Shown here in pieces: positions 1 to 11,276 of a stretch of DNA of 64,000 nucleotides; position 1 is the stretch's first letter, and each line of letters begins with the position of its first letter. The position numbers and the translations under genes are program-made. The DNA is taken from contig CAXXVR010000009.1 in assembly GCA_963675955.2 (NCBI GenBank), forward strand, positions 1,178,001-1,242,000. The letters are read 5' to 3'. A model generated the notes under the pieces. That model was not told the origin of the DNA and did no database searches. It saw only the letters and a list, made by a program, of their open reading frames with translations. Origin of the DNA: Desulfocicer sp963675955 (GTDB lineage: Bacteria; Desulfobacterota; Desulfobacteria; Desulfobacterales; Desulfobacteraceae).

Positions 1-30
1 ATAATAATAATTAATTAAGTAGAGTAAAAA

Positions 31-2417
31 ATGTAAAATTTAGGACTCCCAAAAATAAAAAAATCAATTTTCCATAAAAAAACATTGTCTATAGTAAGCA
101 ATCAAAGAAAGAGCTCAATTACCTTACCCTTTCTTGTATAAAATAGTTTCTAAAGTCTTAGTGATATTAAAACGCCATCTTATTAATTTTCTTCTGATTC
201 CAAAGCAACTGAAAGTGAATTAAAACAGTATGAAAGGAAATTTGATATAATAAATAAAATTGAAAGTAGTGCGTTAAAGACAACACCAAATTTTTCTTAA
301 GATCCTTGATGCTAAGAATTATTTGAATAAGCATAAAATTTAATTTAGAAACAAAAAGATGAAAAAGAAGAAATTCCAAGTAAAATTATAGATTGATATT
401 TTATAAATTTTTTATAGTTTTGTAAATGAATTGTTTAAAGCCTATTCTAATATAAAAAAATAATTTTTTGTATTACAGAATTAAACCTATTAGATCTTCT
501 GCAATTATAATATAAATTTCAGATGAAGAAGGTGATTATGAAATTTTTATGTCTTCAAAATATAAAGTAATAAACACTTATTAATAACACTTTGATAAGG
601 CAAATAGAAAAAGGTACGATCGTTATTTTAAAAATGAAGTTAAAATTACAATTGAATATTCAAATTTAGAATAATAAAAAATTAATTGGTATTATCTCAG
701 TTTTTTTGGAATAACATTTTGCAAAATGAAATTATTTGTAACGTTATAATAAAGTTCAATTTTTTTGGTTTTAATTATTCATTGGATAAAAAGTGAATTC
801 TTTAAGTAAATTTAAAAAACAATATCATTTAAATAAATCATCCTTAAATAAAAATTTATTCGCTGTCTAAAAGCTAAATGAAAAAACACTAAATGAAGAA
901 ATTGGTTTAATTTTTTTAATTAATTGGCTATCATTTTAGGAAAGATCTAATAAAAAAAGAGTTAAAAATCAAAGTTAAATAGTTAAAATATTATTTAAAA
1001 CAATATAACTTCCTTGTATAATTATTAAAGCTTATATATTTTAAAGATCCAATAATTGCATCAATTTTTCAGTTTAATAAAATAGTGGATAAACTTAAAA
1101 TCGAAAAGCTTTAATTAATATGAATAAGTGTTATAATTCATACTGTTAAGTTATATTATTGACTGAAATTTTATTTTAACGTAGTCATATCTACTAGAAG
1201 CAAAATTAGCAGAAAATTAATTACGAAAATAGCAAAATGATAATAATTCTCATTAGACTTAATTGTTTAAATTAATAAGAAAATAATTCAAAAATGAAGA
1301 AATATTAAAAAAAGAAGAAAAATTATAAAAGATTTGGTAACAAATAAATTGGAAAATTTATCTAACGTCAATATTATTTTATCACGAGATGCATTCCCAC
1401 CTGATTGTAAGACTTTGTATATTATTAAGTAAATAAAAAAGAAATGGAAAACTTTATAGTTAATGTAATTTAAATAAAATCGCTATGCAGTCAAAATTTA
1501 ATAATTATGCAAAAGTTATTGAAATGCACAGAGTTCTAATTATTTTAAGTTTTCTAAAATAAGAGATACAAAATTGTAATTTTGTGAATATAATCAAATT
1601 TATTATTTAGGTCATTATAGTTCTTTGCTTAAAAAATAGTTAAAAATAGAAAGAAAAAAGCTAAAAATATTTGCATTTCTCTTCTAAAAAAGTCTAAGCC
1701 GAAATTAAAATTATTTTAATAATTTCTTATTTATGAAAGCAAAAGTAAAAATTTAATTAAGCTCATAAAAGTTTATAGTAATTAAAATTTAAAGAATATG
1801 AAAAAAAAAATATTAGTTATACCGAGAATAACTTGATTAGATTTTGGAATAATTAGAATAGCATATAAGCAAAAATGTGAAAGAAGAATCAATAAAATTA
1901 ATAATTAGTTCTGTCCCTTTGTATTTTACTTTTAATTTATTGATTGAAATTTAGAAATATAAAAGAAATGCTTCCTAAAAATCATTTAACAAAATCTTAT
2001 TAGAATTATTACAATTTATTATATACCTATTTTAAACATATGTTGAATTAAAGCATAACACATGTTATTATATTTAATATAAATTTTTTTAAAAGCCAGT
2101 TGTAAATGAATTCATCCAAGAAATAATAAATTAAAATCCACCAATACTTAATTAATTTAAAAAATTATCAAATAGTGAATTGACTTTAATTAACGAATTA
2201 AGATTTTATAACAATTTATTGTCATTATAGCAATCATTAACGATTGAAAATATTAAGGAAAGTATAATTTTTCAATGATTTAAAACATTTTTAAGAAATG
2301 GAGAATAGTAGATATTTAGATGACTTAATAAAAACTCCTTAACATGAGTTTTTACTGAATAAAAACGAATTTTAAATAATTTTAAATTATTATATTAAAC
2401 ATCAAACAAAAAAATGA
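31..2417 (+). CDS. Uncharacterised protein, several small introns
   Basis: Reading UAA/UAG as Gln, an open frame starts at ATG 31 (MQNLGLPKIKKSIFHKKTLS) and continues through TTPNFSQDPWCQELFEQA, where the Trp is a UGA. A probable 38-nt intron begins after 'GAAATTCCAA' near 379, then the frame reads ISDEEGDYEIFMSSKYKV and KRYDRYFKNEVKITIEYSN. Further coding stretches occur at about 1330-1500 (LSRDAFPPDCKTLYIIKQI, then an IQ-like RYAVKIQQLCKSYW) and 2130-2260 (LTLINELRFYNNLLSLQQSL). The last exon ends in UGA at 2415-2417, after a probable 34-nt intron. I do not recognise the family; the IQ-like motif is weak. The middle (about 800-1250) could not be joined confidently, so two genes remain possible. 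It is convergent with the membrane-protein gene at 2569-3243. Confidence 0.5.
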
Positions 2418-2568
2418 AATTTTGAAATAATAAATTTTTCATTTTTAAAAAATTAGTTAAATTTAGCTTGATTAATAAATAAATAAATATAAACGATAAT
2501 TTTTAGAATAAATATTTAAAATTAATTTAAAAAATATTTCCATTTACAAAATTTGAAAGGTTCCAGGC

Positions 2569-3243
2569 TCAAGAAGCACTTTGATTAAATGGCGTTGGGA
2601 AATTTATGAAGTTTTAATTTTTGGAGTCATCAACTTCAATTTATTTATTCTTTTTATGCTATTTATATGCTTGTTAGAATTAAGTTTACACACAAAGAAA
2701 GAAAAATGAGAAGGCAGCCATCTCAAAAAAGCACATTATTGTCAACTTTATTAAACCAATAATAATCGTTTCATTGTTGAGTTCATTATATGGTTCAGGA
2801 TCCGGTTCAATATCTTCATTGTTTTCTGTAAAAACAAATATGGCAAGACTTATTATTAAATATAATATTGCGAACACCATAAAAATCTTAAGTTGTAATT
2901 TTCAAGTCTACCAATTTTTGTAAATTTTATTAATTTCATTCAATGATTTAATATTAAATCCATATTTAGAAAAATAAAATTCAATTATTCCAAAAAGTCA
3001 ATTGATAAAAATTTATAGAAGCTTCAAAATTTATATGAAATTAAAGGTATTATCCATTATTTCTTTGAAATAGAATATAGAATAAATCCCTGTGATTAAT
3101 CCATGCAATAATAAATACAATGATGCTATTTTTACTCATTTACTTAAAGTAAAGCAACAATTTTTAATTTTAAATCCTCGGAGCCATAAATTTCCAATAT
3201 ATTTTTCCTTTGTAATATCGTATTCTGAAGGCTGATTAGACAT
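2569..3243 (-). CDS. Multi-pass membrane protein with acidic DPEP loop (paralogue A)
   Basis: Single exon, 224 residues, from ATG at 3243-3241 to UGA at 2571-2569. The protein has a short hydrophilic N terminus (MSNQPSEYDITKEKYIGNLW), then hydrophobic helices around IASLYLLLHGLITGIYSIFY, LLQIFINWLFGIIEFYF, FMVFAILYLIISLAIFVF and MAAFSFFFLCV, with an acidic stretch NNEDIEPDPEPYNE before the last helix. The C-terminal tail is polar and ends ...NFPTPFNQSAS. In-frame UGA codons sit in KWVKIAS, INWLFGI and QTWKLQ. The gene at 53337-54017 encodes a clear paralogue along its full length, with UGA at the same three Trp positions. The family is not known to me; resemblance to small ciliate membrane proteins of unknown role is all I can claim. 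The stop lies 151 bp from the convergent gene at 31-2417, and the start lies 100 bp downstream of the USP stop. Confidence 0.8.
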
Positions 3244-3343
3244 AATTTTAGAAGGAAGCTTATCTAAAAATAGTTTTTGTTAAAGTTTTTAAATTTAATT
3301 ATAAAATGATTTAATTGTATTTAAATTGCATTTTCTTTTAATA

Positions 3344-6300
3344 TCAACTACTTAGTTTTTATAATTTTTCATAGATTTATTCCTAGTCTTTTAGATTAAA
3401 ATTTTTCCGTTTATAAAACAAGACATAAGCATTTGCCGTTTCCACATCTTAAAAAGAATTTATCAGACTTTTTCTACTGTCATCAAAATTCACCCTAGAA
3501 GTAATAAGTTCAATTACAAATTACAAAGAAACATTACCATTTTTTAACTTTATAATTTGAAGCGCAAGCAGTGTAATGTCCACCACCAGCTCCTCCAAAA
3601 TGATTCACAAAGGCATACAATTCATAATCTTTTTCTAGATTTTCATCTGATAAAATAAATGAAGACAAATCCAATTCGTCCGTAAAGTCAACTCTTTAAT
3701 TGATTTTGGAATAAGTCTAATAAACACTATACATTAACTTATGTATCTTATTGCTTTTAAATCTTTTCAAATGAACAATCAAAATTGGGGGAGCTTTAAA
3801 TATTTGCAATGTTTTTTCCGCTTATTAATGCTTTTTGCAGGTAGGACAATACCAACAATTATCCTGTTCCAATATTTCAGGTTGAGTAAATAGTTTCAAA
3901 CAATCATAAATAGTAGTATTTTGTTTGGTAGTAGCAGTGCTACTCGTATCATCGTATTCCTTGCAACGACAATCGGGCAAATATTCTTTGATAATTTTAC
4001 CAGAAAAGGCAATTTCAATTTAAATAGAGTTTGATTTCATATAGATTACTTCAAGCTTTTCATTATCTGAGGGAATTGTGCATCTAATTAAAGTTTATAT
4101 TTCTAAATTTGTTTAAAAATTACCTGCAATTTTTTTTCTTACAAAATATGCAAGCATCTTATGAAAACTTTTCAAATTTTTCCTTTATTTAATAAGGATG
4201 CTCATTCTCACGATAAAGGGGAAATATTTTCTCGTATTCATTTTTTAAATTTTCAACTGAATCATCATTTTCAAATACTATTTTGTCTTTATAAATTTGT
4301 TATAAATAAGCTCTTATTAAATTGTAAACGAAACAAAAAAATAACCTAAATCTCTTATAAATCATTAAATGAAGCTCATTAAAACTTGTATCTTTATTAA
4401 TTAGCAATATTCGGGGATAAGATACATAATTTTTATCTCTGTAGAGAGTTGCTGGATTTTGTGATACATAAGCAATTAGAGTGTATTATTCATTTATTTG
4501 TTGTGTTTGAAGTTAATTGGAAGAAATTAATTGTTCTGGCGCAATTTCATAGAGAAATGGTATTCCAGGATCTTAAAAGACTTCTTTAATCGTTAGGTTT
4601 TAAGCAATTGTTTTGAGATTATCAAATTTATTCATCATAAATAATACAAAATTATTTGGTTATTTCTTTAACTTTTCTGCAATTTGTTTAGGAAGTTCCT
4701 ATTATTATTAATACACAATCAAACAAGTTATTATACTTAAAATTTTGCAGAAGATTCGATCTAAAAAATAAATTTCAAAGGTGTTATTTAATGATCAGCA
4801 TCAATAAAATAAAGCTAAAATTTTAGAGATTCTTTTACAGGAATTGGAACAGATAACATATGAAAAGGATCAAAAGTAATGGAAACTTTTTAGCATTCAG
4901 GACAAACAAGTTTTGATTTCAATTAACCATAAAATAACTCTAAAATTATGGATTAGTTACGCTATTTATAATTATTCCTATAAAATATTTCATAATATGA
5001 CAACTTACCAGCTCTCTTCAGCCACAATAGAATCAGGCCTAAATATATTAATATTTTTAAAAAAAAATTACCTTCCATCAGATTCAATATCTGTGGTAGT
5101 AGGTTTATTTATAATTTTATTCAAATCTTCATGAAGACCATCAAGAATATAAGAGATAAATTCTTAAGAATCTTACTATTAATACCCTTAAAACTAAAAA
5201 ATTCATTTTATTTACTAATTTATTTTACTTGAGGTGCAAACGCACTGATAACTTATTTAACTTCTTAGGGTAAATAGCTTGACACATTTTTGAACCACAT
5301 TGTTTTGAGCATGTTATAATAAAAACAAGCTAATAATCCCTCTTTGATATTGTTTAATAAATAAAAACTAGTACTTGCACCAAGGGGATTATGGAGATTC
5401 AAATCATTCAAAAATTTAGTTGACAAAAAATATTAAGTTAATTCCACAGTATTGCTTAAACATTGCAATCCAGAACTAAAAATCAAATATAAAATGCTAG
5501 TTTTACTTCATAAAACAAGTATTTCCTAAATTTTATAATCCGCAAAAGCCTAATGAAGGATCAGAATCGGATGATTCATTTTCCAATACTATTCTATGTC
5601 TTTTCAGTAAGCTAAGAACTTCAGTTTTTGGATTAATTTAACTCACATAATGTATGTTATTGCTATTTTATTCTTTTTATGGCTTATTTTTTTAGAAAAA
5701 TGTCTAACGATTATTCAAAAATAATTCTGTCATAATAATACTGTCTGTTGTCAACTCAGCTTCCTATATTAGATAATTTTAAAATAATTGTAAAATTGAC
5801 TTCTATATTTAAAGAATCTTCGATAAGTTAATTTTCTAATTCAATTGGATACTTTTTCTCTTCAATTAAATTTTCAATTACTTCCATTTATTTTTCATCT
5901 TCTAACTTTCAAAATCTACATTTATTAAGGATTTCTAAGTTTAATTTGTCATTTTTATTTCTGAAATATCTTTAGTTAATTAGAACAAAATCAGAAAAAT
6001 ATTACAAATTTATCAAATTTACTATCTTATCTTTCATTTGTTTTCCTTTCCAGTCTCTTCCCAGAAAAATATTAATAATTTCTCCTTTTTGTGAGACAAC
6101 AAGTCGTGGAATAATCGTTACTTTAACCATTGGTTACCATAATATAATTTTGAATTATGATTTCTCCATAAACCAGGGGCGACTTATAGCAAATCCTTTA
6201 AATTCTTTAAACAATATATCCCAAATCTGTTAATTGCAATATAAGAAGTCCTATCCTTCTTTGATTGTTTATTTTAATTAAAATTCTCCTTGATTAGGAA

Positions 6301-7107
6301 AATAATGAGTTGTATCTTCAATTAATTCCAATGAATTAATAGAATTTGGGTAATAATTAAAGACATTATCATCATCAACTGTTTACAATGCTGCATAATT
6401 TTAGTTTTAGGATTGATCATTTTTAATTATAAACTATTTAAATTTTAAGACCCAGGATATTGGGATTAAATAAATTGATTTTTAACAGGAATTTTATTCA
6501 ATATAGTCTTATTATTCCAATTTGAAAAGAATCTTATTAAATTATGACACTAATTGTTCGGATTAATGTCTTTTCTAAAGTATTGATAATAATAAACTAA
6601 AATAAAAATTACAATTATGTTTAAAGTTTCTTATTTTCAAGTCTCAACTTTACTAACAAGTTCTCTTAAACTGCTTTTAATAAACGAGTCTGAAAAATTA
6701 TTTTAGCAAAAATGCAAAAACTTTAAGAAATTGAAAAATAAAGTTAAAGTTACCTCTTAACATTCTTCAAGCTTAAAAAGTTTTGTAAAACATTAGGCTG
6801 TATTTTAAATAGCTTGGATAATCCAACTTAACATATACTAATTGTTCTAATTACTTTATTTTAAATAATCATTAAGTGCATTCTTGTAGTATTTAATTGC
6901 TTGCTCGTAATATTAAATGTTCAATCAGCAATTTCCTAACTAAATTTTTGCGATTAGATCAAATTGACAAAATTAAATATATTTGCAGATTAATGGGATA
7001 GCATCTATAAACATCTGCTATTTGAGTAAATTTTGATAAGTATCCTTTAATAAGAAATGCCTTTCTTTTAAACTTTCCTAAGTATTATTTGAATTCTCAA
7101 TTTCCAT
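3344..7107 (-). CDS. Ubiquitin carboxyl-terminal hydrolase (USP family, DUSP-containing)
   Basis: Cysteine deubiquitinase of the USP4/11/15 type. The Cys box GLQNLGNTCFMNSGLQCLSN is assembled across a 31-nt intron (5476-5506), with the catalytic Cys codon at 5515-5517. A zinc-knuckle pair (CWYCPTC) and PPILIVHLKRFK follow near 3800-3860. The His box YAFVNHFGGAGGGHYTACA has its His at 3576-3578, and WVNFDDSR and AYVLFYKR close the fold after a 43-nt intron (3495-3537). Upstream is a DUSP-like stretch (EGQDFLYCNQQIWDILFKEF, near 6200) and a possible ubiquitin-like segment. The first 130 residues (LGNCWLNIQYYEQAIKYYKN) look TPR-like. I chose ATG 7107-7105 because the frame then opens directly into this helical region. 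The stop is UGA at 3346-3344. Other internal introns exist but were not all placed. It is divergent from the LRR gene at 7353. Confidence 0.85.
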
Positions 7108-7352
7108 TTAAAAATTGTTGAAGATATTTTTTTAATTGTTTTGTTGCAATTAATTTAATTTTTAAATTTTTCTAATAAGAATAATAATAATCAGAATTTG
7201 AAAAATTAAATTATAAAAAAAATAGTATTTTATCCATAATTTTATTAAAATATTAATTAATTTATATGAACTACAAATTAACCAAATTTTTATCTCTATT
7301 TAAATGAAAAATTTTAGTTATTTGTAAATGTATTATTTTAATTAAATTTTCA
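7108..7352. other. Divergent intergenic region, USP / LRR genes
   Basis: About 245 bp of very A+T-rich sequence between two divergent start codons. It must contain both promoters if the start choices are right, but I see no recognisable box, repeat or RNA gene in it. Confidence 0.4.
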
Positions 7353-8924
7353 AATGGAATCATATAATTCTAGCTATTCAGCGACTGAAAAACGTATCAA
7401 TTTTAGCAGTTAAAGACTTCAAGATGGAATATTATCGCTTGCTTTTTTAATAAAAAATGTAATCCATTATATACAAAATATTCATTTATTCATTAAGCTT
7501 AATTTTGAAAATGATAATGATAATTTTTTCGAATCAACAACACAAATGATTCTAAAATAAAATGGATTAAAAGAATTACCAATATGGATGAATAAATTTT
7601 AATAAATAAAGAGTTTATAATTGCCTTCTAACTTAATTTGTATTTTTTTAAATATTTTTATATTAATTATGTAAATTAGCCAATTTATCCTCTCTTTTAT
7701 AATACCCTAATTCAATTAAAGTTTTAGATCTATCATTTAATAATATTCAATCCTTAAGTTGCTCAAGAAATAATAAATCAATTTCATTTTTTGAGAAACT
7801 GATATACCTATAGGAACTAAATTTATCCCATAATTCAATTAAAATTATATCTTCAAGTGTTTTTCAAAATAATTAGTACCTCTAAACTATCGATTTATCA
7901 TTTAATTCAATGAAAAATAATTTTTAATTTACACACATTTATTCACTTTAAGCGTTTTAATTTATTTGAAATTAATCTTAATTTTAGAATTAACCTTAAA
8001 TCAAATTTGATATAAGATAAATAATAACTACTCACACTTTCTTGGAAAAATTCTTAATTAATCAATTTAAATTTGTCTAATAATCCAATAGAAGATAAGC
8101 AAATTCATTTGAAAAATGCAGTACTTCCTGAATAGATAGATTTAGCTTCTTATATGAAGTCTATATTACCACATTTAATTTGTTTTAACGAGACAGGTTC
8201 AATTACCTCTATTATATTAACATAAAATTAGATATTACCACTTAAAACAATCTGCAAAATCTTACTAAGAGAGTATTACCTTCATCGAAATAAGTATTTC
8301 GCAGTAAAAATTAAACACCTAAAAAAAAATTAATCAATCAGGTTAACTCTACTATTTTCAATTATTATCATCATTATTTAGAGCTCTTTATAAAATGAAT
8401 AAACTTAAAAAAAATAATTTACGCCAAGAAAATAATTTCATGACTAGCTTTTTAATACCACTATCAAACTTACTAATACTCAATAATCTCATCGTCCTCC
8501 TAAGCAACTCACCTAAAAATCCAGTTCTTTAATGAAAAAATAAGACTAAAGCTTTGAATCTTCTGTTAAGCAAAAGGAACGAACTGGCAAAGAAATATCT
8601 TTTTCATAATTTCAATAATTGCAAACTGCGTTAGACGATTATAAAACTCAAAACGAAGAATTAATAAAATAAAATCTGAATTAATAAAATGTTATTAATT
8701 AATTAAAGCAAAACCGTGATTAACTATTTACTGAAAATTAGCATTTATTAAATTAATTAGAATATATTAGTTATGAAAAATAATAGCAATTATAAAAATT
8801 TGAATAATATTTGTTCCCTGAAGAAAATACGGAAGATATTAATTTTGGTACGATTTATCAAGTGAAAAACTCAAAGACTTATGCAAATTTATTGCCAGAA
8901 ACTAAGGAAATTTAATTTTTTTGA
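7353..8924 (+). CDS. Leucine-rich-repeat protein with coiled-coil C terminus
   Basis: Starts at ATG 7353 (MESYNSSYSATEKRINFSSQ) and has at least three introns, the clearest being 7640-7679 (40 nt). Repeats of the LxxLxLxxN type are visible: LKELPIWMNKFQQIKSLQLP, IKVLDLSFNNIQSL, LQELNLSHNSIKII, LQTIDLSFNSMKN and a final INLNLSNNPIEDK, followed by an LRR-cap-like segment LPEQIDLASYMKSILPHLIC. A second intron or frame step lies near 7905-7960, and a probable 41-nt one at about 8342-8382. The C-terminal third is a Gln/Asn-rich coiled coil (YKTQNEELIKQNLNQQNVIN, KQNRDQLFTENQHLLNQLEY), in which many Gln are UAA/UAG. UGA at 8922-8924 ends the gene. LRR plus coiled-coil is common in ciliary and centrosomal proteins, but I cannot name this one. 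Confidence 0.75.
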
Positions 8925-9015
8925 TTTTAAAAATTTTTATTTTATCATTTTGTCTTAATAAATAAGTTGATAAGTTTATAAATAAATAAATAAAAATATT
9001 TTTATTTTGCCAATA

Positions 9016-10236
9016 ATGTATTATTTAAATAGTGTGAAAACCCTAGTTACTGATAGAATCATTCCCTTTGTTTAATCCTAACTTCCAGCAGGCGAAAATG
9101 AACTACAAAAAATACAATAAGAAGTTCCGGTACCGCCACAAACAATCCCAAAGTAACTTCAGCCATATATCTAATAACCTTACTCCCTTCCTTCAAAAAT
9201 CCAGTCACGAATTTCTTAATTTTATTATGTTCTCGGTCAAGAAGAAGTTAATATTGAAACTTTAAAAGAATTAAGTACTAAAGGAATACCTGAAGAAGTT
9301 TAAGGCTTACGTGGATTATGTTGACGTTTATTATTGAAAATTTGGCCATCTAAGGCGAGCGAATGGAAGGAAGCATAGATTGAAAACGAAATGATTTATA
9401 AATAATTTGTTTAAGAATTTCTTATTTACTAATTGGATGAAGAATAAAAAGAGAATTGTGATCACCCATTGGCTACAAATTAAGATAGTCATTGGAATTA
9501 AAGATTTAAGGATTAGGAACTTTGGGATGAAATTGAAAAAGATACAAGTAGAACACGAGCAGAAATCGCATGATTTAATTCTCCAGTTTTAAATAAAACA
9601 AGTCAAAACTACCCTTTCTTAAAACGTGGGTCCAAAGAACCATAAATTTTAAATTGAGAAGTTTTGACCCGTATTCTTTATATATACGCCAAATTAAATT
9701 AAGGCGTTTTATATGTTCAAGGGATGAATGAAATTTTAGGAATGGTGTTTTGGGTACTCAAAGATGAACATGAAGCATTTCGAGTATTTTGTCTAATAAT
9801 GGGTGAATGGCGAGACTTATTTTAAAAATAGTTAGATAAAACAGTCATAGGGATTAAGTATCAGATGGATAAATTTTAAGAAATGATTGAAATTGTTGAT
9901 CCTGAAATGAATTAACATATGTTGGGACATAGTATTAAAGCAGAGATGTTTGTTTTACGTTGGTTGATGCTTGGGTTTCTCCAAGAATTTGAATTACTTG
10001 AAGGGGCCAGACTTTGGGATTCAATTTTATCATTTTCCGAAAATAAAATGGTGTTTGTTCGGTGTATTGGTGTTGCTATGCTCGTATTAAAAAGATAACA
10101 AATTTTGGAGGGAGATTTTGTCGATATCATGAGATGTGTTTAGAAATTAGGAGATAATGTAGAAAAAATTGTTGCTGTAGGAATGCACATTTATAATAAA
10201 TGCATTAACTAGTAAAAGACAAAGTTAAAAAAGTGA
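9016..10236 (+). CDS. TBC1D13: TBC-domain Rab GTPase-activating protein, TBC1D13-like
   Basis: Intronless frame of 406 residues, close to the 400 of animal TBC1D13. TBC proteins stimulate GTP hydrolysis by Rab GTPases through an Arg and a Gln finger. Motifs in order: GIPEEVQGLRGLCWRLLLKI (codon 103, the family Trp, is UGA at 9322-9324), the Arg-finger region IEKDTSRTRAEI, NWEVLTRILYIYAKLNQG (codon 214, UGA at 9655-9657, equals the conserved Trp of HWEVVERILFIYAKLNPG), then the Gln finger YVQGMNEI. FVLRWLMLGFLQEFELLEGA and RLWDSILSF complete the domain. The start at 9016 is the first ATG of the open frame; the N-terminal 65 residues are Gln/Pro-rich. UGA at 10234-10236 is the stop. The ORF is unusually GC-rich for the window in its first 200 bp. 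Confidence 0.9.
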
Positions 10237-10295
10237 TAAGGGTGTTTTTTTAAATAAAATATTATAAAAATATTAATTATATAAGAGAGAAAATA

Positions 10296-11060
10296 ATGTA
10301 TAAATTTTAAAATTGCAAAGTAAAAAGCCCCAATAAAGATATATTGCCTTATTATGGAATTAATACTCTCAATTAAAAATATTTGAGGAAATTGTACAAT
10401 TTTATAATATAGACAATTATTTTTTGTTAGTGAATATAATAAACATCAGCAAAGAATTTAAAAGATTAATTCTACAAATTCTTGGCATTAAAAGGAATTT
10501 CATAATGATTATAAAACAAAATTTATTCAAAATAAATTCTTTCCTCATAGTAATAAATTTTCATTTCTTTTTTTAGTTATTTTCATAGAAAAATTAATGT
10601 AAATTGACCATGAAAATTATATTTTGTTGCAAAGATTAGTGGAAATCTAAAATAGAAAAGAAGTTTATTATTTTATTAGTCCTAAATTCAATTAGAAAAA
10701 AGCTAAATAATCCGCATAATATTATTTGAATGAAAACAAGATTTTAAATTGCTATACGAGTAAAAATTTAAAAAGAAATGAATTTAAGTTATATTTTTAA
10801 AAATAATTTAAATACTGAATTAAGGATTAAATATCCAGCTGAAAAACTTATTGATAATTTTGAACATTAGTCTCTTATTTTAAGTAAGCATTTAATTTGT
10901 ATTTAGGAAAGAAATGATTCCAATAAAAGAATCAAAAAGTACTGATTTTATAAAGCAATATCAAACTTCAAATGAAAAATAAGAGAATGAGAAATTACCC
11001 CAAATTTATAAATAATTACTACATTATAATGAAAAAAAGCAGTATTTAAAATTAAAGTGA
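10296..11060 (+). CDS. CFAP97-like cilia protein (tentative)
   Basis: The frame from ATG 10296 (MYKFQNCKVKSPNKDILPYY) joins, probably through small introns (one candidate at 10403-10421 is only 19 nt), to EYNKHQQRIQKINSTNSW. It then crosses a likely 27-nt intron near 10552-10578 to LMQIDHENYILLQRLVEIQN. The pattern Y..H..R followed by I..EN..LL.RL..I is typical of the CFAP97/Hemingway family, which acts in cilia. Later segments read NCYTSKNLKRNEFK, IKYPAEKLIDNFEHQSLIL and FIKQYQTSNEKQENEK, ending in UGA at 11058-11060. Exon joints after about 10790 are uncertain, and an earlier UGA near 10818 could also be the end. Family assignment rests on a short motif. Confidence 0.45.
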
Positions 11061-11276
11061 ATCAAATAGAAGGCTTTTACATACAATTTAGAAAATTGTT
11101 TATTATATAAATTTTCTAATCAAATAATTAAATAATAAAACAAATATTAATTATTTAATATTTTAAAATAATTGATTAATAATTAAATATTTTTAAAATT
11201 ATTGGAAAAGTTAATAAACTAATTATTAATAAATTAAATTAAATTATTTTAAAATTTTTAATATTATTTAATCTTT
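11061..11276. other. Convergent intergenic region, almost pure A/T
   Basis: About 215 bp between the CFAP97-like stop and the HECT stop. It contains a 26-bp block at 11220-11245 that recurs exactly at 26365-26390, where it marks the truncated end of the second HECT copy. Nothing else is recognised. Confidence 0.5.

Noticed and set aside
167..379. Standard-code ORFs of 60-90 codons spread over both strands
   Set aside because: With UAA/UAG as Gln and UGA as Trp, most are shadows or short fragments of longer genes with recognised motifs; few are genes in themselves.
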